A stretch of DNA of 59,095 bases from an uncultured Bacteroidales bacterium. Lineage in GTDB: Bacteria; Bacteroidota; Bacteroidia; Bacteroidales; FEN-979. Both the position numbers and the translations under genes were made by a program. Of the stretch, positions 18,380-25,434 are shown piece after piece (the stretch's first letter is position 1; the number at the start of each line of letters is the position of its first letter). Below the pieces are notes generated by a model that worked only from the letters and a program-made list of their open reading frames with translations, ran no database searches and was not told the origin of the DNA. The stretch spans positions 68,459 through 127,553 of the forward strand of contig CAJAUM010000128.1 in assembly GCA_903945175.1 (NCBI GenBank), read 5' to 3'.

Positions 18380-19234
18380 TTACTTCAGATTAAATTCTTT
18401 GAGAAGCTCCTCGAATGTTTCTTTGTGACTTGGAGATTCAGCCTGTTTCGAAGCAACCGCATAGGCCTGGGCAAAGAGATCTTCCCTGTAATTGTAAATC
18501 CTCCATTCGCCTTCATGAAATTCAAGCGCTGAAAGATTTTCAATCCAGTCGCCTGAATTCATGTAGGTAACCGACCCCTGGGCATTGGAAATGGTCCTGA
18601 TTTCAGGCTGATGGATATGACCGCAGATCACATTGGCGTAGCCTTTTGAAATGGCAATGCCAGCAGCAGTCTCCTCGAATTTATTGATATATGAAACAGC
18701 ACGTTTTACCCCATGTTTGATTTTTCGGGAAAAGGAGATCTTCTCACGACCGATGCTTGTCAAAAGAAAATTTGTGAAACTATTAAGGAGGATTAAAAGG
18801 TCATAACCGAATGACCCAAATCTTGCCAGCCATTTGCTGTACTGCATGGTTATGTCAAATACATCGCCATGGAAGATCCATGTTTTCTGTCCGTCGAGCT
18901 CAATCAGCAATTTATTTACCATTTGAAAGGAACCAAGGTTGAATTTGACAAATTTCCGCATCAGTTCATCATGGTTTCCTGTTATGTAAATCACCTTCGT
19001 ATTTTTCGCAATCATCCCGGTCAGATGCCTGATCACCATCAGGTGCGATTTTGGAAAGTAACGTTTACGAAACTGCCAGATATCGATAATATCCCCGTTC
19101 AGGATAAGCATTTTGGGTTTAATGCTTCGCAGGTAATGCAGCAATTCCTTGGCATGACATCCAAATGCACCGAGATGAACATCGGAGATGATAACCAGGT
19201 CAACTTCACGTTTGGGTATTGGGTGTTGTTTCAT
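18380..19234 (-). CDS. PlcP/LpxH-like metallophosphoesterase
   Basis: 284 residues, calcineurin-like fold with a complete metal site: Asp18 and His20 (ISDVHLG), Asp48 (NGDIID), Asn87-His88 (TGNHDE), His122 (FHGDVFD), His206 and His208 (CGHIHQPE). It would usually be annotated as UDP-2,3-diacylglucosamine hydrolase. The SDVHLGxxGC opening, the CGHIH and NSGDWIE sequences and the length resemble PlcP, the phospholipase C that frees diacylglycerol from phospholipids under phosphate starvation in other bacteria. A divergent GT4 gene, a PHO-box-like array and a PiT gene around it support that reading. There is no signal peptide, so it probably acts on the inner leaflet. Confidence 0.65.
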   Translation of the reverse strand: MKQHPIPKREVDLVIISDVHLGAFGCHAKELLHYLRSIKPKMLILNGDIIDIWQFRKRYFPKSHLMVIRHLTGMIAKNTKVIYITGNHDELMRKFVKFNLGSFQMVNKLLIELDGQKTWIFHGDVFDITMQYSKWLARFGSFGYDLLILLNSFTNFLLTSIGREKISFSRKIKHGVKRAVSYINKFEETAAGIAISKGYANVICGHIHQPEIRTISNAQGSVTYMNSGDWIENLSALEFHEGEWRIYNYREDLFAQAYAVASKQAESPSHKETFEELLKEFNLK

Positions 19235-19244
19235 ATGAAGGCAG

Positions 19245-19252
19245 CAAAGATA
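19245..19252 (-). promoter_or_regulatory. -7 element for the metallophosphoesterase gene
   Basis: The minus strand reads TATCTTTG followed by C, an exact TAnnTTTG match only 10 bases before the ATG. The nearest unit of the 11-bp repeat array starts 22 bases upstream of it. That is almost the same spacing as at the porin promoter (21 bases). Confidence 0.55.
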
Positions 19253-19274
19253 CCTGGATGGATCAACGGCTATG

Positions 19275-19323
19275 TTAACAGCTTATTACGAAAACATTAA
19301 ATTACTGTTAAGAAATTATTAAG
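19275..19323. promoter_or_regulatory. five-unit PHO-box-like array in divergent promoter region
   Basis: TTAAC (19275), TTACG (19286), TTAAA (19297), TTAAG (19308) and TTAAG (19319) are spaced exactly 11 bases apart, the longest such array in the window. It lies between the metallophosphoesterase gene (minus) and the glycosyltransferase transcript (plus). Cyanobacterial PHO boxes are 8-bp PyTTAAPyPy(T/A) repeats with 3-bp gaps, giving the same 11-bp period. Confidence 0.6.
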
Positions 19324-19387
19324 TTTAGGAAACCTGTGAAAAGATGACCTCTTTTATCCGGAAATTTGTCGGCAAATAGATGGTATC

Positions 19388-19636
19388 ATGAAAAAAGACA
19401 AACAAAAAACAAAAGTTAAGGCCAGTATTTCAAGTAATGAATCACTTCCATTGCTTCGTGGGATGTTCATATGCCCTAAGTCTATAAAATATCTCAAAAA
19501 CGCTTCATATTCAGAATTTCTGCGCGATTTTTTTGCCCTTATCGATCCTTTTCAACCTTCATCCATGGAACATATCAATGGACAGCAAGATTCAAACTGG
19601 ACCATCACGGAAGAGGGATCTCTTATGGTTAAATAG
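19388..19636 (+). CDS. hypothetical 82-residue protein or leader ORF
   Basis: 82 residues, very basic at the N-terminus (MKKDKQKTKVKAS). I recognise no domain, signal peptide or membrane segment. It starts 64 bases after the PHO-box-like array and ends 18 bases before the glycosyltransferase ATG, so it would be on the same transcript. The coding quality is poor compared with its neighbours. It may be a genuine small protein, a leader, or decayed sequence. Confidence 0.35.
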   Translation: MKKDKQKTKVKASISSNESLPLLRGMFICPKSIKYLKNASYSEFLRDFFALIDPFQPSSMEHINGQQDSNWTITEEGSLMVK

Positions 19637-19654
19637 CCGGATAACTGTCAGGAT

Positions 19655-20818
19655 ATGAAGATGCCAGAGAATGAACCAAATCCACCCGACAGGGTATTGT
19701 GGATGACGGATACCTATGGAGACCATAACGGCGTTTCGACGGTGTTAAAATCCATTCACCAGGAGATAAAATCACGAAATCTGCCGATTGACCTGATGTT
19801 ATGCAGCAGCACGATCGAACCCGATGACCATCTCATTGTATTGAAACCTGTTTCGGAGTTTTCCTTTCCGCTTTACCGGCAGCAACCAATGCGGATCCCC
19901 AATTTCCTATCCATTCAGCGTACCTTCAGGCGGGGACATTATAACCGCATCATCTGTTCTACTGAGGGACCCATGGGATTGGCTGCCCTTTGGTTAAAAA
20001 AAGCCTTTTCAGTCGAGACGTACTTTTACCTTCATACCGACTGGCTGACCTTTGCAAAAGAGGTGTTGTCGCTCGAGGAGGCCGGACTGAAAAGGTTTCA
20101 AAAAGTGTTGCGGATTTATTATAAAAGGTTTGGGAAGATTTTTGTATTGAATACTGATCAGCAACAATGGCTTACCGGCAAAGGAATGGGTTTTGACTCT
20201 TCCCGCGTTTTCCTTACCGCACACTGGGCCGATAAGCTTTTTTCCGACACGCTGCCATTGAGCCAGACCCCGCTTCCGTTTAATCCTGAAGGGCCGGTGA
20301 TGCTTTATACCGGACGGATAAGCAAAGAGAAGGGAGTGATGGAACTTCCCGGTATTGTCGCGATGGTCAGATCAGTTTTGCCGGAGATACAAATGGTCAT
20401 TGCAGGAACAGGCCCTGCTGAAATAGAACTTAAAAGAGTCCTGCCGGAGGCTTTTTACCTGGGATGGGTTGGACACGAACATTTGCCTGCACTGTATAAA
20501 GCTTCTGATATCCTCTTGCTGCCTTCGCGTTTCGATACGTTTAGTTGTGTCGTTCTTGAAGCGCTGAGCAGCGGGTTGCCCGTTGCAGCATACAACGCCA
20601 AAGGTCCCAAGGATATTCTGGAGGATTCGGTAAGCGGTTATCTGGCCGGAAATGCCGAAGAGATGGCTGGAAAAGTAATAGGTTTTTTCCTGGACCCGCG
20701 TATTCGTAAGGAGATGAAACTGGCTGCCCGGAGCAGGGCAGAGGCTTACCAGGCTGAAGATATCATGGACAGGCTATTGCAGGATACCGGACTGATTGCA
20801 CAATCGTGTCCGGTATGA
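19655..20818 (+). CDS. GT4 glycosyltransferase, candidate glycolipid synthase
   Basis: 387 residues, GT-B fold. The N-terminal domain has TDTYGDHNGVSTVL. The C-terminal nucleotide-sugar domain has YTGRISKEKGV, LGWVGHEHLPALYKASDIL and LLPSRFDTFSCVVLEALSSG, in which Asp replaces the first Glu of the usual E-x7-E motif. There is no membrane helix, so it would be peripheral. It is divergent from the PlcP/LpxH-like gene across a shared repeat array. This matches the plcP-agt pairing, where Agt glycosylates diacylglycerol. The acceptor cannot be read from the sequence. The stop overlaps the next gene by ATGA. Confidence 0.7.
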   Translation: MKMPENEPNPPDRVLWMTDTYGDHNGVSTVLKSIHQEIKSRNLPIDLMLCSSTIEPDDHLIVLKPVSEFSFPLYRQQPMRIPNFLSIQRTFRRGHYNRIICSTEGPMGLAALWLKKAFSVETYFYLHTDWLTFAKEVLSLEEAGLKRFQKVLRIYYKRFGKIFVLNTDQQQWLTGKGMGFDSSRVFLTAHWADKLFSDTLPLSQTPLPFNPEGPVMLYTGRISKEKGVMELPGIVAMVRSVLPEIQMVIAGTGPAEIELKRVLPEAFYLGWVGHEHLPALYKASDILLLPSRFDTFSCVVLEALSSGLPVAAYNAKGPKDILEDSVSGYLAGNAEEMAGKVIGFFLDPRIRKEMKLAARSRAEAYQAEDIMDRLLQDTGLIAQSCPV

Positions 20819-22431
20819 GCAAACAGTTTGCCGAACCATGGATCTGGTGGAAACACGGGGTGATCTACCACATCTATCCACGCAGTTTTCAGGACTCCAA
20901 TGGAGACGGGGTTGGAGATATCCAGGGCATCATCCGCCGGCTGGGATATCTTAAAGAGCTGGGAATTGAAGGAATCTGGCTTTCTCCCATGTACAAGTCC
21001 CCGATGGTTGATTTCGGTTACGATGTATCAGGGTACCGTGAAATAGACCCGGATTTCGGAACCATGGATGATTTTATTGAACTGCTGGATAAAGCCCATG
21101 ATGCCGGGATTCGCATCATCCTGGATATGATCCTGAACCATACTTCCAACCAGCATCCCTGGTTCATCGAATCAGCATCATCCCCTGACAATTCCAAGCG
21201 TAACTGGTACATCTGGAAAGAGGGAATCAGGGGCGGTCCGCCCAATAACTGGAAATCGGCTGTTGGCGGCAGCGCATGGAAATTCGATGAACGAACCGGC
21301 CAATATTACCTGCATTCTTTTTTCGAGGAGCAACCCGACCTGAACTGGAGGGATGACGAACTATCTGCCGTTTTTTTCGAGGAGATGAAATTCTGGCTCG
21401 ATCTGGGTGTGGATGGTTTCCGGCTGGATGTGATCAATATGATTGCGAAGGATAAAAAATTCAGGAGTAACCCGGTTTTATTCGGAATCCCGGCGCTTCA
21501 AACGCATGTTTTTACCCGCAACAGGAAGCGATCTGTCACCATTGTAACCAGGATCAGGAAATTGCTCGACCGGTATGAGAACACCACATCCATCGGGGAG
21601 GTATACTCCCTTCCGCCGGGAAACGCAAAAACAGCAGCACGATACCTTGTCAGTGGGCATGATGGGATTCACCTTGCATTTGATTTTTCCCTGATTTTCA
21701 GCGCCTGGAATGCCCATTCTTATTTCAAATGCATTGAGGCATGGTACAACAGCATTCCTAAAAACGGCTGGCCCTGTAATGTAATGTCAAACCATGATCT
21801 TTTCCGTAGCATCGACCGCTTTCCATGGCGTATCAAACGGGAAGAGAAAGCCAAGGTTGCAGCGGCCCTGTTACTGACACTCAGGGGAACACCCTTTATC
21901 TATTATGGCGAAGAAATCGGCATGCACAATGGACGCATCCGCCGGAGTGATATCCGAGATCCGCTTGGAAAGCGATTCTGGCCATTGTTTACAGGCAGGG
22001 ATAAGGCCCGCACACCCATGCAGTGGACCCAGGATCCATCAGGCGATTTCACAACCGCTAAACCCTGGCTTCCGCTGAATAAGGACACCCGTTCACGGAA
22101 TGTTAAATACCAGGAAGGCCAGCCTTCTTCATTACTGAACCATTACAGGAACCTAATAAAGCTCCGCAGATCAAGCGATGCCTTGCAAAAAGGTTCCTGG
22201 GTTCCGGTATTCAATGGACAGCAGGGAATACTTTCCTATTTCCGGCTGACTGAAAATGAGCGAATCCTTGTGATCCTTAACTTTACAGGCCAGCACAAAA
22301 TTTGCTCACTTCCTGAGCATACCTATGGCAAAGTCCTATTTTCAACCCACAGGACGCCAGATGAATTCAACTATTTTCAGAAAATGCAGATTGGTCCTTA
22401 CGAAGCTACGATCTGCAGGGTGAGTGAATGA
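20815..22431 (+). CDS. GH13 alpha-glucosidase
   Basis: 538 residues from the ATG at 20815, which overlaps the glycosyltransferase stop (ATGA). A GTG nine bases earlier is less likely. The TIM-barrel motifs are clear: the N-terminal VIYHIYPRSFQDSNGDGVGD, DMILNHTS, nucleophile Asp in DGFRLDVIN, acid/base Glu in SIGEVYS, and SNHDLFRS. These motifs fit oligo-1,6-glucosidase/alpha-glucosidase members. No signal peptide is visible, so the enzyme is cytoplasmic. It would release glucose from maltodextrin or transfer it. Its tight coupling with a putative lipid glycosyltransferase is unusual. Confidence 0.88.
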   Translation: MSKQFAEPWIWWKHGVIYHIYPRSFQDSNGDGVGDIQGIIRRLGYLKELGIEGIWLSPMYKSPMVDFGYDVSGYREIDPDFGTMDDFIELLDKAHDAGIRIILDMILNHTSNQHPWFIESASSPDNSKRNWYIWKEGIRGGPPNNWKSAVGGSAWKFDERTGQYYLHSFFEEQPDLNWRDDELSAVFFEEMKFWLDLGVDGFRLDVINMIAKDKKFRSNPVLFGIPALQTHVFTRNRKRSVTIVTRIRKLLDRYENTTSIGEVYSLPPGNAKTAARYLVSGHDGIHLAFDFSLIFSAWNAHSYFKCIEAWYNSIPKNGWPCNVMSNHDLFRSIDRFPWRIKREEKAKVAAALLLTLRGTPFIYYGEEIGMHNGRIRRSDIRDPLGKRFWPLFTGRDKARTPMQWTQDPSGDFTTAKPWLPLNKDTRSRNVKYQEGQPSSLLNHYRNLIKLRRSSDALQKGSWVPVFNGQQGILSYFRLTENERILVILNFTGQHKICSLPEHTYGKVLFSTHRTPDEFNYFQKMQIGPYEATICRVSE

Positions 22432-22453
22432 AAGGGGCGGGGCCCCTTTCATT
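22427..22453. terminator. perfect 12-bp hairpin between convergent genes
   Basis: AATGAAAGGGGC (22427-22438) pairs perfectly with GCCCCTTTCATT (22442-22453) across a GGG loop. It overlaps the TGA of the GH13 gene and sits 8 bases from the CBM48 stop. There is no T-tract on either side, so it may act as an RNA-stability barrier as much as a terminator. Confidence 0.55.
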
Positions 22454-22460
22454 GACAATG

Positions 22461-22766
22461 CTAGAGTGCAATAACTGAATTCTCAGAACCCAGTCCGCTT
22501 GGAACGTGTTTGTCGGCCTCAGGCTCATTTTCCCAAATCGTTCCATCAATGAGGTAACGGAACTGGTACTCTTTGCCTGTTTCCAGATCCAGTGACACAG
22601 ACCATACACCGGTTTTTGCCATCTTTAATGGGGTTTCACCGAGTTGCCAGTTGTTGAAATTGCCAACAAGCAAAATGGACGATGCGGATTTATACTGATC
22701 TCCAGAGAGAGAAAATTTGACTTTACAAACAGGTTTTGCTTTTAAAAATTTCTTTTCGATGCTCAT
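22461..22766 (-). CDS. stand-alone CBM48 glycogen-binding protein
   Basis: 101 residues consisting almost only of an early-set/CBM48 module like that of the AMPK beta subunit. Visible landmarks are VKFSLSG, LVGNFNNW, GVWSVSLDLETGKEYQFRYL and a C-terminal NEPEADKHVPS. No catalytic domain and no signal peptide. It probably binds glycogen or another alpha-glucan in the cytoplasm, possibly to bring partners to it. It is convergent with the GH13 alpha-glucosidase and divergent from the TPR kinase. Confidence 0.85.
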   Translation of the reverse strand: MSIEKKFLKAKPVCKVKFSLSGDQYKSASSILLVGNFNNWQLGETPLKMAKTGVWSVSLDLETGKEYQFRYLIDGTIWENEPEADKHVPSGLGSENSVIAL

Positions 22767-22798
22767 AATTGATAGGTTTTTATTAAAAAATTCGCTAG

Positions 22799-22806
22799 CA
22801 AAAGTA
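22799..22806 (-). promoter_or_regulatory. -7 element for CBM48 gene
   Basis: The minus strand reads TACTTTTG followed by C, an exact TAnnTTTG match 32 bases before the ATG. The nearest TTAAA unit of the repeat array begins 10 bases upstream of it. Confidence 0.5.
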
Positions 22807-22816
22807 CTAATTATTT

Positions 22817-22854
22817 TTAAATTGGTTCTATCCCGATGTTAAATGAACGTTAAA
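22817..22854. promoter_or_regulatory. PHO-box-like repeats between CBM48 and TPR kinase
   Basis: TTAAA at 22817, 22839 and 22850 share one 11-bp register. The unit at 22828 is degenerate (CTATC). The array is weaker than the ones at 19275 and 25345, and its spacing to either -7 element differs from theirs. Confidence 0.4.
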
Positions 22855-22909
22855 TTTGTCATGCGAACCGTGTTTTCGTAATCAAAAATTCGATAGATTA
22901 GCCAAAGAA

Positions 22910-22917
22910 TAACTTTG
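22910..22917 (+). promoter_or_regulatory. -7 element for TPR kinase gene
   Basis: TAACTTTG is an exact TAnnTTTG match 11 bases before the ATG, implying a very short leader. Confidence 0.45.
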
Positions 22918-22928
22918 ACAATCTGTGC

Positions 22929-25298
22929 ATGAAAATGTATTTTCTGCTTCCTGCTATTTTTTTTATTTTTATTGCCAACGTGTTGTTTGCCCAGTATACA
23001 CCGCTTGACCGGTGTGTTGAAGATAGCATTTTCAAATCGATGCCCCACCCAAGCAAGGTTCAACTTGCTGAAACGTACCTGAAGCTTGCCAAAATTTGGG
23101 ATAGCAGTCCGCAAAAATCGTTTAATTATATCCTTCTGGCCATGCGGATTTCCATCAACGAAAATGACATTGAACTGAAAGCCGCGACAAGGGTTGCACT
23201 GGGAGATTACTGCAATGCAAAACGCCGCTTTTTCCAGGCGCAGGAACATTACCTGGCCGCCGTGAAACAGTATCATAGCAACCACAATACAAAGGGTGAA
23301 ATGGGGGCATTAAACAAGATAGGAGTGATATTCTGGAAATTAAAAAACAATGATGCCTCGCTGTCTTATTATGACAAATCACTGAAAATGGCGATAAAAA
23401 GCAAAGACCTTCCTATGCAGGGATACATCCGAAGCCTCATTGGGGCCACGTATCAGCAAATGGGAAATTATCCCCGGGCGATGATTTTTTATAATCAGGC
23501 CCTGGCAGATTATCGCAATGCAGGTAAAACGAACCAGGATAAGAATGTTCATGTTAACATTGGAGCTTTACTCCTGGATCAAAAACGTTACGATGAAGCA
23601 TTTGATTATTACAATTGGATTTTAAAAAACAGGGACACAACAGATGGACACATGCTGGGAACGATATATACTTGCATCGGACATGTTTATTCACAAAGAA
23701 AGGATTTTAAAAACGCGTTGAAATATGACTTAAAGGCACTTGATATAAGGCAGCAGATTCAAAGCCCGGGGTCGTTAAACAGCTCACTGATCAATGTTGC
23801 TGGTGATTTTTATTTGCTTGGACAAGCTGATTCGGGAAAGTACTATATGGATCGGGGATTGCAAATGGCCTTGCAAAATGGATGGACAAATCTTCTCGAG
23901 AATGGTTACCGGCATCTCTACCAATACTATCTTAAATGTGGTGCATATAAGGAGGCTTTGTCCTATTACCATCTTTACATGTCAGAAAGCGAAAAGATCA
24001 GCCGGGAACGAAATAAGAGCAACATCGATATTATTGAAGCAAACAAACAAATTCAAAGAATCCGGGAATCGGAAAACCTGCTGTTAAAACAATACAAAAT
24101 TCATTCGTTGAAAATAAGCAATCAGAAATACCAGTTTGTTTTTGTAAAAATTATTAACGTACTGGCCGGTATCAGCATGGTTGTATTTCTGGCGCTCTTC
24201 CTGTTGAACCGCCGTGTCAGGCGAAAAATGCAGGAGATGAACAGGTTGTTGTCTGCCGAAATCATGGACCGGAAAGCGGCTGAACGCCAAACCCGTGAAC
24301 GCGAGCGCCAGTATCGTTTTCTCACGGAAAATTCCGTGGATATGATTTCTCAAATGGATAGTCAAAAAAAACAGGTATACATATCCCCCTCATCAAACAA
24401 AATGTTTGGATATACCCAGCAGGAGCTGATGGGAAAATCGCCGTTTTTTCTTACCCATCCGGATTTCCATCCATATGCGGAGTCCATGTTTAATGAATTG
24501 CAGGTAACCCGGATGCCGCGCCAGCTCACCTACCTTGCTAAAAAAAAGAACGGAACCTTTTTTTGGGTTGAATCCATCATCAATCCACTTTTTGACCTTG
24601 AAAATGGTGATTTTAAAGGGTTGGTAACTGTCACGCGGGATATTCAGGAACGTAAAACCAAAGAATTTGAAATTATGGAAGGAACAAAACAAAAAGAAAA
24701 TCTTCTCAAGGAAATTCACCACAGGGTAAAAAACAACTTTGCCATTCTTGTTAGTCTGATCAACATGCAAATGGCCCAGAGTAAAAATCCTGAATTACTT
24801 CAATCCCTTACCAATCTTCAGCTTCGGATACGCACCATGGCCTTGGTTCATGAAATGCTATACCGGTCAAAGGATTTCGAAAGTATCTCCTTCCTCGATT
24901 ATCTGAGGTCTCTGGCATCGGTGATTGCAGGAACCTACAACAGGCATGATATTGTGCTCACCTTTGAAGCCGAAGAGACCATTGTCGATATCGAAGCTGC
25001 GATTCCGCTCGGACTGATCGTAAATGAAATTCTGAGCAACGCCTATATGCATGCCTTTCCGGATAGCAGGGCCGGAAAGATCAGGATATCACTGATCCAT
25101 GATCGTATAAAAAAAACAAACACCCTTGTTTTGCAGGATGACGGCATTGGGATGCCCGATGAGATGAAGCCGGAGCAGTTTAAAACCATGGGATTACAGA
25201 TTGTGCAGATCCTGTGTAAGCAGATCGATGGGAACCTGACGGTGGTGAATAATCCGGGAGCCTCCTTCACCATAACATTTCAGTCCTTTCAGAATTAG
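22929..25298 (+). CDS. TPR-PAS sensor kinase of the HisKA_2 family
   Basis: 789 residues: signal peptide 1-21, periplasmic TPR repeats about 35-330 (for example GALNKIGVIFWKLKNNDASL), a coiled segment, one membrane helix about 398-420, a PAS domain about 455-570, a HisKA_2 domain with His597/His598 (KEIHHRVKNNFAIL), and a C-terminal ATPase domain with DDGIGMPD. There is no receiver domain and no partner regulator in the window. It lies directly upstream of the phosphate porin-pst operon and has PHO-box-like repeats in its promoter, so a role in sensing phosphate or envelope state is possible. The sequence gives no proof of the signal. Confidence 0.88.
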   Translation: MKMYFLLPAIFFIFIANVLFAQYTPLDRCVEDSIFKSMPHPSKVQLAETYLKLAKIWDSSPQKSFNYILLAMRISINENDIELKAATRVALGDYCNAKRRFFQAQEHYLAAVKQYHSNHNTKGEMGALNKIGVIFWKLKNNDASLSYYDKSLKMAIKSKDLPMQGYIRSLIGATYQQMGNYPRAMIFYNQALADYRNAGKTNQDKNVHVNIGALLLDQKRYDEAFDYYNWILKNRDTTDGHMLGTIYTCIGHVYSQRKDFKNALKYDLKALDIRQQIQSPGSLNSSLINVAGDFYLLGQADSGKYYMDRGLQMALQNGWTNLLENGYRHLYQYYLKCGAYKEALSYYHLYMSESEKISRERNKSNIDIIEANKQIQRIRESENLLLKQYKIHSLKISNQKYQFVFVKIINVLAGISMVVFLALFLLNRRVRRKMQEMNRLLSAEIMDRKAAERQTRERERQYRFLTENSVDMISQMDSQKKQVYISPSSNKMFGYTQQELMGKSPFFLTHPDFHPYAESMFNELQVTRMPRQLTYLAKKKNGTFFWVESIINPLFDLENGDFKGLVTVTRDIQERKTKEFEIMEGTKQKENLLKEIHHRVKNNFAILVSLINMQMAQSKNPELLQSLTNLQLRIRTMALVHEMLYRSKDFESISFLDYLRSLASVIAGTYNRHDIVLTFEAEETIVDIEAAIPLGLIVNEILSNAYMHAFPDSRAGKIRISLIHDRIKKTNTLVLQDDGIGMPDEMKPEQFKTMGLQIVQILCKQIDGNLTVVNNPGASFTITFQSFQN

Positions 25299-25344
25299 GT
25301 AAGACCGGTTAAACCAGTCCCGGGCTTTCGATTTTTCCCTTTCG

Positions 25345-25382
25345 TTAACAATTATTTAACCTAAAGGTAATCATTTGTTAAC
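25345..25382 (+). promoter_or_regulatory. PHO-box-like array upstream of phosphate porin-pst operon
   Basis: TTAAC at 25345, 25356 and 25378 are in exact 11-bp register, with a degenerate GTAAT at 25367. The last unit ends 21 bases before the -7 element, where a -33 element would lie. This is the geometry expected of a PhoB-type activator that replaces the upstream promoter contact. Confidence 0.62.
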
Positions 25383-25403
25383 ATTCCCTGTGGGAGGTAG
25401 AAA

Positions 25404-25411
25404 TAACTTTG
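25404..25411 (+). promoter_or_regulatory. -7 element for phosphate porin-pst operon
   Basis: TAACTTTG followed by CC, an exact TAnnTTTG match 23 bases before the ATG at 25435. It is placed 21 bases after the final TTAAC unit. Confidence 0.55.
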
Positions 25412-25434
25412 CCGCAAAATTAAAAACCAACCAC

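Noticed and set aside
18380-19234. Plain LpxH of lipid A synthesis
   Set aside because: The context (PiT, GT4, PHO-box-like array) and PlcP-like sequences favour a different role, though LpxH is not excluded.
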